This document shows, piece by piece, positions 35,801 through 46,162 of a stretch of 64,000 nt of DNA (positions are counted from its first letter, which is position 1; each line of letters starts with the position of its first letter). Source of the stretch: Trichaptum fuscoviolaceum (Eukaryota; Basidiomycota; Agaricomycetes; Hymenochaetales; Trichaptaceae). The notes beneath the pieces were generated by a model. The model was given only the letters and a program-made list of their open reading frames with translations. It was not told the origin of the DNA and did no database searches. The stretch is taken from NCBI GenBank assembly GCA_910574455.1, contig CAJSYZ010000002.1, forward strand, positions 459,671 to 523,670, read 5' to 3'. Made by a program: the position numbers and the translations under genes.

Positions 35801-36862
35801 TTCATTACTGGACTCAAGTTTTCAACAAGCTCGCAGCCGTTGATGTCCATTTGAAACAACCGTCTTCTGCCGGCGACAGCGCACCAGACGAGATGCCTTT
35901 CAGCCTATTTACTTAAATCAATATAGCTCACTATAAGATTGATACAATGACGTACGGTTGAGGATAACACCGGCGGCATGATCTCCGCTGATGGAGTGGT
36001 GACAATGAAGCAGACGCTCTCTTTCAAGGTCATCTCGTCAAACATAGTATCCGGATCAAAGGGTATGTTAGAGCTAAGCGGGTCAGCCAGGGATAGAAGG
36101 GCGTCCTGGTCTTTCGGAAAGGATTTGGTACGAATTTTGTCGTTCAATGAGCATTGGTCTGGAGTGTCGTGTGGCGATTTGATCTTGCAGTACGTTAGAC
36201 AGCACTGTGACACGAGAATGGGACAATCTGCGTACCTTCCATACATCGCGAGCATCTACCTCCCAATCGCGCAGAATAACCTCCTTCAGCTCTCCTATAC
36301 TCTTACACCTCGAGACTTCAACCTGAACGATCCGTTTCTGTCCTGATATACCGCACCAGATATACCGCTTCTTCGGCTGAGAGGATATCGTCAGCTAGCT
36401 GTGCATCTGCAGTGGAAGAGCTCACCTTCACAGAGACGGACGAGAAGCGATTTCTCATGTCTCGAATCCGAAGTATGAACTCGATGCCGTGTTCTGTGAT
36501 TGACCTTTCGAGTACGGTAGAAAGTAACTTATGCGGAAGAAGCAAAACTGCAGCCTTTCGTAGGTCCTCGTTGTCCGATGGAATAGATCTAGAACTGCCC
36601 TGGCTGTTTGTAAGCCAGTCATTTGGGTCTTTAGTCTGTAGCAAAAAGTCAGTCTTTCTCATTTGTTTCTCTTCTTTGAATAATTTACCTGCCATATCTC
36701 CGCCCTAAGAAGAGGTATATTTTTTTGTGATGCATCTACGATTGCTTTCCTCAGGTCATACACACAATCGCAATTGCTGATGTCGACTCGTATCACCCTA
36801 TCCAGTTCAGCAATGGCGCACCAGACAAGGCACTTGGGGCCCATGTTGCGGCGTGATAACAA
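32846..36862 (-). CDS. Four-header Crinkler-like kinase with C-terminal nuclease-like domain (copy B), MITE-interrupted
   Basis: Proposed exons: 36862-36689, 36635-36426, 36376-36236, 36183-35956, 35904-35758, 35710-35504, 35440-35294, 35237-34911, 34859-34205, 34155-33478 and 33413-32846. Exons 2-8 have exactly the lengths of copy A (210, 141, 228, 147, 207, 147, 327). Headers read e.g. LVWCAIAELDRVIRVDIS and YIWCGISGQKRIVQVEVS. The kinase has HMDLKACHVLVDD and DYDLS. After it, a 49-bp intron (34204-34156, with AAACTAAGG) continues in phase into a linker that is cut by a 402-bp hAT MITE (33678-34079). Beyond the MITE the frame resumes exactly at the target duplication. The C-terminal part contains SDFRLDL...VIVGEVVS and EYRMLVQVIAIL, which resembles fungal PD-(D/E)XK-like domains with E-x-V instead of E-x-K. 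The MITE brings stops, so the full protein is made only if it is spliced out; otherwise the gene ends as header-kinase. Confidence 0.7.
33678..34079. mobile_element. hAT-type MITE inside Crinkler-like gene B
   Basis: The terminal inverted repeats begin TAGTGTTGTTGGCAG at both ends. They are flanked by identical 8-bp duplications TCTGACAG (33670-33677 and 34080-34087). Length is 402 bp, with no coding capacity. Internal TGGCAGA/TTTGCCA words resemble subterminal transposase sites. The 8-bp duplication and TAGTG terminus are hAT features. Confidence 0.88.
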
Positions 36863-36879
36863 AAAATGTGGGAAGAAAG

Positions 36880-37070
36880 CGCGTCGTGGTTCAGCCTGAG
36901 CGCTACAGTAGTAGTGGAACGTTCCTTTATACTAGTGAGAGTCAAGCGTGCCAGTGGTGCGCACGTGAGCTCAACTTTCGGTGGCAGCCTGAGGTGCCAG
37001 TGGCAGTGAAGTCATGTGATTTTAAGTTCAAGTTGACTCGCGACGCGTCGTGCCAGTGAAACTACTGTCA
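36880..37070. repeat. Palindromic-word tract upstream of Crinkler-like gene B
   Basis: An isolated patch of the words seen in the first 15 kb (GCCAGTGGCAG, GCCTGAG, TTCAAGTTGA, TAGTAGTGG). It lies directly upstream of the gene start. Confidence 0.5.
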
Positions 37071-39594
37071 CATGACCATATTCCGATCACCAGCAATGTT
37101 TCCTTTATTTACATTATTACAGAAAGCCGTGAAGCTGTAAAAAGTCTACAGAGTAGTAGTATTGCATATTGGCTGCCTGTTTGAAAAGTCTTAGATTTTA
37201 TATGTGCGCTATGATGTAGCTATGATTATTTTTGCTGAGGAAGTCAAATTTCAAGCTGGGTCTCGAGAATGCCCTGCATCCGATCAGCGTGAGAAATGCC
37301 TTTTATGGTATACTTGCAAAGCCTTTTACGGTGATTGCATATAGTGAGTGGATGAACACATCACAGAATAAGTACTAGAAGGCTCAATTGTTATCCGTTT
37401 TCCAAGAAACCAAGTGCGCATTAAATCTGTAGTTATTGGCTATCTATTAGGTTGAATTTATTCCCTACACGGGCAAAAATGTCTTGTCAAGGGCATCTTT
37501 TCCCTACACATTACAAAATCAGTCATAGTAAGTTATCTGTCTCATTACATGCAATCACTGAGCCCATAAAACTCTCATAAATTCACAGGTAAAAGACAAG
37601 TATATAGCTACTAAGATAAAAGCTTAAAAGGACCAAAAGTAATTGTGCTAAGATTTGTATAGACCAGACACTTCATCAGCTTGAAATTTGAGCACTTTTT
37701 CACAGTCCAGCTTAACTATTTTATAGCATTTTGTAGATCATTTTAATTTATAAATACAAGGGAGATATAAGGTGAGAACATATAGGTCTTTTTTATGGAG
37801 GAAGTTTGAAGTAGGTTGTTAAGACGGTTCTTTTTAAATGTGCATTTCAATCAAAGAGAGAATATGCAAAATGCCCTTCTTAGCCTGTTTTCATCGAATT
37901 TTTGAGTGTATTCTTATAATTGTACTATAGCTAATGATACTACTTCCTTTATAAATTGGCAGTTTGTCTGATAGTATCTCAAACATCCTCCCTACAAAAA
38001 GAATCACTCATTGAGCTTGCCTACAGCGTTGTAGAAGCTTGGTGATTGGTTCATGGGCGTGAGCGGATGTAGGGCACGTGACAGTATTACTACATAGTAT
38101 TCGGAGTTTTCCGATTGACTCCTTGCTTTGGGATCTGAAATCAACTGAAGCCAGGTATGACGCTCCTACTAATTGTGGGCTTATATCTAGAGCCTCTCCT
38201 GCGCAGCTCAGTGTTAACTCCAATCAAAACCTACTACTAGCTGAAGCTTTTACAACTTCATATTCAGAGAGCAGCAGATACATGACAGCCAGCGCTTGTC
38301 AATCAACTACGTAGCTTATCGGAGGGTCTCCGGACTTGCAACTTAAAGGCTGATTCATCTCCTTGAACTGTATACACAAAGAAAAAACTGAGGAAAAAGA
38401 CTAAATGGAAGGATTTGAAATGTAATCTCAATGTGCTATAGCACCGAATACTATATATAGAGGAAAATAGTAAGCATTGAGCATAAAGGTTGACTCGGAG
38501 TCCCTCACTTGAAGAAGCCTTTAATTTGGCTCAGCCAAATCATTCTCGTGCGTTATTACATGGCTCTCAAACCTTTTCTACCTTCACAATGGGACAAAAG
38601 GAGTATGACTCGGTGAAGCAATCACTTGTTACCAAGTTGCGAAGGGTACTAAGCAATCTCTCAATAAGTACAAAAGGATCATTGTGCACTTCAATGTGTA
38701 GACTAATACCAAAATTTCAAATTTTACAAACAATGGATGAGCGGGTTTCCTTTGTTCGCATGTTGCCAGAGGCAATGGACGACTGTCAGACCCTTCCCCC
38801 CTCGGCCGGTCTTATTTCCGCCGCTCCATATCCTTCCTTAAGCGAAGACTTTGGGACACGGCTGTGGAAACGAGGATGAAAATTTGTTGTTCTAACTTTT
38901 GCCATCACCTTGTGCACACCTCATGGTCCCAGCATCTCAATAATCAGTCGGTATCTGCAGTCCTTTTAGTCCTAGCAGCTTACTGATGTGTTGATTGTCA
39001 TATTGCATAGATTTGTCTATCTGTAGCAGTAAAAGCATTATATGGCGGGAAACAATAAGCAGCACAATAAGCAGCACATGGAAAAAAAATTTATCGAATG
39101 ATACAAACAGTGAGGCACGAAAAAGCGGATTTAAGTATGTGGGTCTTGCCATACAATGATCATTAGCTGCCAATTGTGATCATCCTTTTCTTTGCCATTA
39201 TATGCTACTACTAGTACAAATAGCTTGCCAGTGTAGCCTTTCAAGATGGCAAGGCTCTTCAAAAGGAAGCTATTGTTTGTTCCTTAGCGGCAAAAAAGCA
39301 TGTGTCGGAGCAGAACACACTACTGCGAAGCAGAAAAAGTGATTCAAACAGCGCTGAAGTCATATTGACTCAGACAACTACAGTATAATTGCGAAAGAAT
39401 GGAAGACTAACGTCGCAGGAAAGCATTTTAACTCCGGTCGTCAACAACCATACACGAGTTGTTTAGCGACTTGAGATCGAACTCAATGCTGTCCGACTGC
39501 TCGCCTGCTGGAACTATTATGGGTATAGAGCTTGATGAATTTTTGCACTATCTGATCAAAATCAACCGAATGAGGCAAAGGAGTAGGTCACCAG
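37071..39594. other. AT-rich intergenic, no gene recognised
   Basis: A plus-strand frame at 38490-38879 is open for 129 codons (SLEEAFNLAQ..., RLIPKFQILQTMDERVSF) but has no recognised family, and its end has CTTCCCCCCTCGGCCGG-type sequence that also appears in a variant form near 34120. The right third (from about 38950) is paralogous to 28.9-29.15 kb. Confidence 0.4.
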
Positions 39595-39977
39595 AATTTA
39601 CCATCGGCCTACAGATTTTAACATGCAGGTTCCGCGCGCGGTAAATGGTAAATCAATCGATTTACCGCCCATAGTGAGCATTACCGCGAGTACTTCCACG
39701 CAGTTCCTTCCACTTTCTCACGTCTCCCTCTCATCTTCGGTGAGGGTTCTACGGGTTATTGTAACTTTTAAAAATACAAAAAAATACGTACACGGTTCCA
39801 TGGGTGTATGCTACAAGATATATTTTTTTCAGTATTATTCCGAATTTACTGAAATAAAACATGTCAAAGAGGCATACAGTTAGAAACAAGAAGGGCGGTA
39901 ATCTGTATGGTAGGCGCGGTAAATGTCCGCGGTAGTTGAATGGAAGAGCGGTAAAGTTCGTGAAATAGCGCGGAAGT

Positions 39978-40160
39978 CATGGTAAAATCAACGGTAGGCA
40001 TGGTAAAACCAACGGTAGGCATGGTAAAACCAACGGTAGGCATGGTAAAACCAACGGTAGCATGGTAAAATCAATGGTAATGCACGGTAATGGCGCGGAA
40101 GTGGGCGGTAAAGTCAACGGTAATGGCGCGGAAGTGGGCGGTAAAGTCGACGGTAATGGC
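39978..40160 (+). repeat. GGTAA-word minisatellites (21-bp and 33-bp units)
   Basis: About five copies of a 21-bp unit (CATGGTAAAACCAACGGTAGG) are followed by about two copies of a 33-bp unit containing GCGCGGAAGTGGGCGGTAAA. They form the left subterminal zone of the Mutator-like element. Confidence 0.85.
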
Positions 40161-40515
40161 GCAGAACTGCATGTTAATCTTGCACGACCCTGAATTGTGC
40201 CTGAGAATTTGCGGTAGATGTGCGGTAATGTTCAAAAGTTCCGTGCAGTAGATTTAAGTCAAGAGAAATTCAGAATACATATGAAAGCGATGAGGAGAAT
40301 AGCCACTCACACAATATTGACACACTTAGGTTATAGTGTCACGAACCAAACTGGGAAATAAGGCACTGAACTGGGATTTTAGCCATTACACTAAAAGAGC
40401 CATGTTGTCAGGTTACTGACAACTGTTCCCAGCGCTATTTAAGGTGTTCAAACATTAGGATTTCTCCAAATCCTAATATATAGTCTCTGTACTTTAGTGA
40501 CTTCCGACAACCCAT

Positions 40516-41989
40516 TAGGGCATGACACGGGTGCACCTGCAGGTGTACCTGGATCCGTGAAGCGCAGGTACCTGCGCAAAAAAACTGATACCTGGATCCG
40601 ACCCGGAACCGTGGGAAACGGATCCGGGTCTACCTGGACCCGTTACCTGCAGGTATTGCAGGTACCTGATAGGACCTGCAGGTAATAACAGTAAGTAATG
40701 TAATAATAAGATAAAGTATTTGAAGAACATACCATCTGTGTTTCTGAGGAGTCCTGCATGGCCCGAGCTTCGAACGAGCCACGTCGTCCTGCAAGACAAG
40801 GTGTTTGCGTCCTCATCAGATTGTGTGCGGTTGTGACGAGGTGCCTACAGGCGTCAACCGCATTGACAGCGCGGTAAGGCATAGGCGCAGGCGTCGACCG
40901 CGTCGACCGCGAAGTAAAGCCTAGTGCGCAAGTTCGCAGGCTCCTGAAGCGAAGGAACATGGTGATAGTGAGAGGATCGCCACGCTGCAAGTCAATGAGT
41001 AAGGTATTATCAACAACATGAGAATAACCAGAACCACTCACGACCATTGCACGAGAATGATGTACATTCCCTGTGCCCCGGAATACTGCTCCTGGCATAG
41101 CACAGGCGATCTTCAGACATGGTAACATAGGGTGCTTCTCGCCTTCATCCCAACACTGAACCGTAACCACTGCCAGCTTCTCCAGTTCCTTCACACTGTT
41201 GCTCGTTACGCGCAGAGAAGCAACCCGGAAACTGAGAAGTTCAAGCGCCCGATGCCTGCCAGGAGCTGTTTGAAAGCGAGAGGTGATGGAAAGAGGTTTT
41301 CGACCTTGAACTCCCGTAAGCGATTGCAGGTGTGTGTGGAAGCACTCCCGCAGCTGTCCAGCACGTCGGGGTAGAAAGCGATTCCAAAGACAAGCCATAT
41401 TGTCGCAAGAGATGGTTCAGTAGCTCAGGCGCCGGTTCCCATTCCAACTCCAAAAGCACAGTGACTGCAAAGAGTTTCGCAGCAGCCAGTCAATGAAGTC
41501 CATCTTCGGGCGAGCCTGTTCAGCCTGACCTTTGTGAGGCGGCATGAGTGCAGACGATGGCGAGTGTTGCGGTTGCCGGACGAGCAGCATGTCGAGGGCG
41601 ACAAGCGGCTGTGGTCTCGCGGTCTCGCGAAGAGAGCGCGGCGGGCGGGAGGGCGCTGACAAGCGCGTAGTTGGTGAGGAGGCGGTCATGGCAGCCGTTG
41701 TCGTCGTAGTAGGCGGCTTCAAGGATGGCGAAGAGGACGGCACATGTCGAGTAGAATGTAGAAAAGTAATGGTACATCGTTGCGTTCGTCGCACTCAAGA
41801 TGAGTGCACGTGATTTACCGGGTACTTGCAGGTACCCGGCCAGGTACCTGGGCAAAAAAAATCCAAACCTGGATCCGCAGGTAAGCGTGGGAACCAGGTA
41901 CCTGCGCACAGGTGCACCTGGAACCGCAGGTATTTGAGCGCAGGTACCTGCAGGTACCCACGGATGACCTGCACCCGTGTCATGCTCTA
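40516..41989. mobile_element. hAT element nested in the MULE, 1474 bp
   Basis: Left terminus TAGGGCATGACACGGGTGCA and reverse-complemented right terminus TAGAGCATGACACGGGTGCA differ at one base in 20. Identical 8-bp duplications CAACCCAT flank it (40508-40515, 41990-41997). Both ends carry dense CAGGTACCTG words, which look like subterminal binding sites. The interior has a minus-strand frame (40643-41398 region) that I could not assign: it includes MVVSGSGYSHVVDNTLLIDL and TITMFLRFRSLRTCALGF, and may be a captured host exon. No hAT transposase blocks were seen. Confidence 0.85.
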
Positions 41990-42119
41990 CAACCCATATT
42001 TCACAAGTTTTTTGTTTCGTCCGCTACCTGATTCTCGCAGAAGAATACATGGATCCCTACCTTTTCTACCTTTTTCCGTTCTCTCAACGGGAAGAATTCT
42101 CCCAGTATCAGGACCACTA

Positions 42120-42905
42120 ACAACAAGAGTGTCGAGATCCCGGGCTCCTTTTCCCATTTCCCGCACTTTCCCGCCAAGGATCCCGACATGAGCAGACAAT
42201 CCCGCAGAGAGAATCCCGCCATTGGATTCCCGGCGCGAAACCTCTTTCCCAACTCGCATGATCCCATGCTCACGTGACCTATCCCGACCCACCGTCCCGG
42301 CAACCATGCACGCATACACACACTCATTTACGACGACCCGCCACGGCACACGTACATTCACTTATCAACATACGCTCCTTAATCCGCTAGTACCTCAAGG
42401 TGACAACCTGCAACAGTCTGGCATACCTAGTCTGGCTAGTCGCGGCCCCGGACCGGACGCTGACGTCCACGAACATGCCGTAGCCATCTGGAGAGACAGG
42501 ATGGACATGCCTAGCATTGCGGTCGTAGCATGTATCGTTTGTAGTAGATAGGTGCGCATTGCGCAAGGACACTTAGCGTAGATTAACTATACAGTCTTTA
42601 TGAAGTAGATAAATAGCTGTAGGCATCGTAAGGAGCACCCCACTTTTGACCTCTTGTGGAGTGCTTCCTTAGGTGCGATCTCTCTCTTTTCTCCTGTGTA
42701 GTTAGTTGCGCAATACTTACTTGTGGAGTGCTTCCTTAGGGATCCGCTTACTTGACGTTCAAAGCAGTGAAGAGTCCTTGCTGGCCTTGAGAATCCCGCA
42801 ACGCGCTTGGATAGAGTCCTGCGCATTCCCCTGCCCGAATTCCCACGCTCGTTCCCGGTCGCGAATCCAGTTCCCGAAACTGTTTCCCGCTACGATTCCC
42901 GACGG
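42120..42905 (+). repeat. TTCCCG/ATCCCG word clusters
   Basis: Two clusters of A/T-TCCCG words in the same orientation (42130-42300 and 42785-42905) flank a 360-bp spacer. The spacer includes a 21-bp direct repeat (CTTGTGGAGTGCTTCCTTAGG) at 42653 and 42720. They lie inside the Mutator-like element. Confidence 0.6.
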
Positions 42906-43195
42906 TCGTAACAAAGAGCATTGTCGACCATCTTAGGGAGAAAGTGCATTATGTTCTGAAGTAACACCCAGCATGTGAACTCCTTTGCATCTCGTGTTTT
43001 GAATGTAAGATAAACTTCGATGTTGCTCCCTAAATTCCGTTCGTTGGAAAACCTGATTGACGTATCCGCAGTAGTCCAAGCTGGCATTCGAGCTACGTTT
43101 CCGGGACTTATACAGGAGTCCACAAACCTGAAGAAAATGAAGTTTTATTTCTCTAATTTCTGCTCTACTTACAAGGAGCTGTCTAAATTAGCTGC

Positions 43196-43335
43196 GCGGT
43201 AAAGTCGAAGGTACTGCGCGGTAATATCGACGGTAATGGCGCTGAAGTGCGCGGTAAAATCGACGGAACCGCGCGGAACTGCACTGTAATTTCCCGCGGT
43301 ACTGCGCGGTACTGCGCGGTAGCACGGTAATCTGT
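43196..43335 (+). repeat. GGTAA-word right subterminal zone of the MULE
   Basis: Repeats of GCGCGGTAA, CGACGGTAATGG and GTACTGCGCGGTACTGCGCG mirror the left zone. Confidence 0.75.
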
Positions 43336-43435
43336 ATGTTAAAATCTAGTTGCCCATTTACCATGCAGTATAAGCGAGTGTACGTGCATGCGTGCGGATT
43401 CGGCACTTCATCTTGATCACTAATGACCATCAAGC

Positions 43436-44069
43436 ACATTCCAATCAGTAAGGAATGCGTGCCTGCTTACCCGTAGAATACTAGGGTACGCTTGTTTCTT
43501 TTCAGGTAGGCATGACTGGTGCGGGATGAATAGAAGGGGAAATTCAAGCATGCGTCCGGCGCCTGTTAAATTTTAAACGTGGCCCGAGTAGACAGAACCT
43601 CCCTCTAGTCTGAAGTTACGACTCGAGTTCGAAACCGGAGATGAAAACAGAGTACGTCTCGGTCTGAGATATCGATAATAGGCTTTGCGCCTTGCAGCCT
43701 TAGGCCCTTAGCCCAGCGAGCTCGGAGGTCGGCCAAGGGGAAGCTTACAAGAGTTAGCCTTTGGTGTACGTGTTAAATAGTTTCTGGAGTACTCTGCGTA
43801 GGTGCTACACAAGGCGTCCAAGCCCAAATTAGCATAGGGTTCTCCGGGAAGCTTCTCCTATGAGACATCATCGACAAAGCTACTTGTTGTATCGTAGTTC
43901 GTAGATGCGCTATCGAATCAAGCCTGGGGTGAACACGCTGAGAAAGAAACCGAGAAGTGAGTAGTGAATAGTTACCAAGGAGTTCCAGCTGGGTATGCAT
44001 ACAATCTGACGAAGATCACTTTGTTGTTATAGAAGATGAGGCCGGAAAAGACGGCAAACGGCGGAATGA
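43436..44069. other. No gene recognised
   Basis: Sequence between the MULE flank and the third Crinkler-like fragment. It is absent at the corresponding place of duplicate A. Nothing was recognised. Confidence 0.35.
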
Positions 44070-44600
44070 AAATCTACCATATGTACTTTGGGACGAGTGA
44101 CAGCCACGCGGGCAATGTGAACTCTTCTAATACTGTTTTCAGGGAGACAACGCTCAATGTCGATTCGACATACAACATTCAATCCAGCAAGTCCACACCA
44201 GACGATGTGCTCCAATGAGATCATGGATCAGGTGTGTAAGGCAAGGCTGAAGGCACTTACAGGAATATGGGAATGGGCCGAAGTTAACGAAGAGCTTTAG
44301 CAGCAGCAGAAGATGGCTCTCGTTAACTTTATTTCCACAATCCGATGTACACGGTGTCTGAGGTTGAGAGTGGTTTCGTAGCACATGAAGGACGTTCCAC
44401 CTCGTGGGCAACCATCGGTACCGGAGAATCATTGCTAATTGACCGTATCTGGGGGTTTCGTATCTAATGTAAAATGAGGAGCAGATAGATTTCACATATG
44501 TATTACCTACCACGAGAGATTGTCATGCCGATTCACTGAGACCTGACTTGCGTTCGATTTGCCTTCTACCGGCAATAGGACACCAGAGGAGCCAGAAGTG
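44070..44600 (-). pseudogene. Third Crinkler-header fragment (modules 3-4)
   Basis: Remains of exons 5, 6 and 7 of the Crinkler-like genes in the right order. Exon 6 can be followed as NDSP.P...E.. and the donor GTAAGTGCC at about 44261; exon 7 starts HIVWCGLAGLN.VCRIDIE near 44210. Stops and shifts break every exon. It lies directly upstream of the sirtuin duplicate boundary (about 44610). Confidence 0.65.
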
Positions 44601-44830
44601 TGTTATGTAGAACCGAACGGGTTCACTACTAGAGTCAAAGGTCAAAGTCGATGTTTCGGGAGGCTTTTAGAGTGAATACAATGAGCAGCAGACAGGAGGA
44701 TTGCGAGGAGCCTTGATCTTTGGAAGTGCCGTGTACAGAAAGCCCTGCATTCGAGAACGTTTCTACATATTCACTAATGAGCTCTAGTAAAGCAGAAAGC
44801 TAGCACATATGACATACATTTACGACATAA

Positions 44831-46033
44831 CTATGCCGTCCCAGCAACCATTTGTTTGGCACGCTCCAATAATGCGGGGACGGTCTCTTCACAGGGACCG
44901 TAGAAGACAAAATCCGCCTTGTCATCGCCCTGAGAAGGCGCCAAGTTGAACACGGCGACCTTGCCGCAATTCTTCTTGACGGTCGCGGCGTATGATGCTG
45001 CGGGGTGGACCTGCGAAGAGAAGCAATCAGAAGGAACGAGCTGACGGAACGAGCGAGCGACGCACAAGAGAGCTTGTCCCAACAACGAGGAGCACATCGA
45101 CTTTCGTGAGGATACGCGAGATCTCGCCCTGGCCATCGGGTATCTCTCCGAACCATACAACACCGGGGCGAAGCAGCCCGCCACACTGCCCATACCTGCT
45201 CTTTTATTTACTCAACTACTCGGAAAAGACAAGATGAATGCTGTACCTGTTCGACCCCGACCATTCTGGACCCCCGCATCGTGGAAGCTGCTCCACGGCA
45301 ATCCGCTCGTCACCGTTCTTGGCCCTTTCGATCACAACCTTGTCGCTGAAAATGGGTGCCAAAGGCGTCTCCGCAGTAGTCTTCACGCATTTGCACTGCG
45401 TACAAGTGACGCGATAGCACGACCCGTGCATCTCAATGAGGCAAGCATGCACCTCGTTGCGTTCGTCAGCGTCAAGTTGATCATCGGGAGAAGTGGCCTT
45501 GCCCAGCGTTTCTTCGAGAGCTCGCCGACAGAGCCCATCGAAATTCTGCGTAACGTACAGCGGCGGCTTGTCTTTCTGAGCGAGATTGGGGAAGATTTGA
45601 GCACGGACAGACGGGAGAGACAGCGATGCCAGCGCGAGATGCGCAGCATTCGGCTTCGCCTCTATGCACCTATAATTTACTATATCAGCCCGTTGACGCC
45701 AGAGTCTACGGAATGGTACGCACTGATCGCGTTTAGGATGATAATACGCCCAGACCCGACCGGGATTATCTTTGAAAGCTTGGAGAGAGGCGACTTCCAT
45801 AGGATTCTGCAATTATATATCTGAATAACGGATGCAGCGCGCATACGATTGGAAAGTATGACCGTTGTGAGCCACTGCCCGTTTGTTCCACGGTAGGTGG
45901 TGATTCCAGACGCCGCGCTAAGGCCAGCTCCGGTGAGAATTCCGGGGCATTTGCTGGATATGAGGATCTTGCAAAATGCATCCAAGTCATTTGACGGTTG
46001 AGTAGCGCCCACTTCATCTGGAATATCGGACAT
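44831..46033 (-). CDS. SIRT5-like NAD-dependent deacylase (sirtuin), intact
   Basis: Exons 46033-45863, 45806-45724, 45669-45247, 45195-45066 and 45010-44831 join in phase to 328 aa, near the usual 300-310 of SIRT5. Motifs in order: [17 protein letters not shown] (NAD binding), [25 protein letters not shown] (catalytic His), CTQC, LPRC, then after an intron [29 protein letters not shown] and KVAVFNL. GLLRP.VVWFGE and the Y-H-x-K/R stretch suggest the SIRT5 class, which removes succinyl, malonyl or glutaryl groups from lysine using NAD; the position of the SIRT5 acid-binding Arg reads Lys here. The second zinc Cys pair is spread by an extra stretch ([18 protein letters not shown]). A near-identical but broken copy lies at 29.4 kb. 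Confidence 0.85.
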
Positions 46034-46162
46034 GGTCTAGTTCACTATGGGGAGACGGACAGAAAGCGATTTTCGTTCAAGTTAATGGCTTACCCTCCCA
46101 CGGTTCGGAAGACACCGAGGCCTCAGGGTCCAAGTGAAGTCACATCATGGCCACTGGCAGTA

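Larger units (their letters stand above)
39605..43355. mobile_element. Mutator-like (MULE) element, non-autonomous, 3751 bp
   Basis: Flanked by ATTTACCAT at 39596-39604 and 43356-43364 (9 bp). Left terminus: CGGCCTACAGATTTTAACAT; reverse-complemented right terminus: GGGCAACTAGATTTTAACAT; both go on to similar sequence. Both subterminal zones are packed with GGTAA words (39640-40260 and 43196-43330). The paralogous segment at 29.1 kb has a single ATTTACCAT with no insert. A 9-bp duplication fits the Mutator superfamily. No transposase was recognised inside, so it is probably non-autonomous. It contains a nested hAT element. Confidence 0.8.

Noticed and set aside
40643..41398. hAT transposase in the nested element
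   Set aside because: No hAT C-terminal dimerisation block or BED finger could be read; class was assigned from the ends and 8-bp duplication only.
41520..41909. PTEN/dual-specificity phosphatase captured by the hAT element
   Set aside because: A VCTHAASQRSG stretch vaguely resembles a phosphatase P-loop, but the catalytic C-x5-R spacing is absent and the flanks do not fit.
45234..45824. A 196-codon plus-strand frame across the sirtuin
   Set aside because: It is antisense to sirtuin exons 2-3, which splice in phase and carry all sirtuin motifs.
44831..46033. Zinc-finger protein unrelated to sirtuins because of the CxxC
   Set aside because: [15 protein letters not shown], the catalytic HG and the VGTSS motifs identify a sirtuin.
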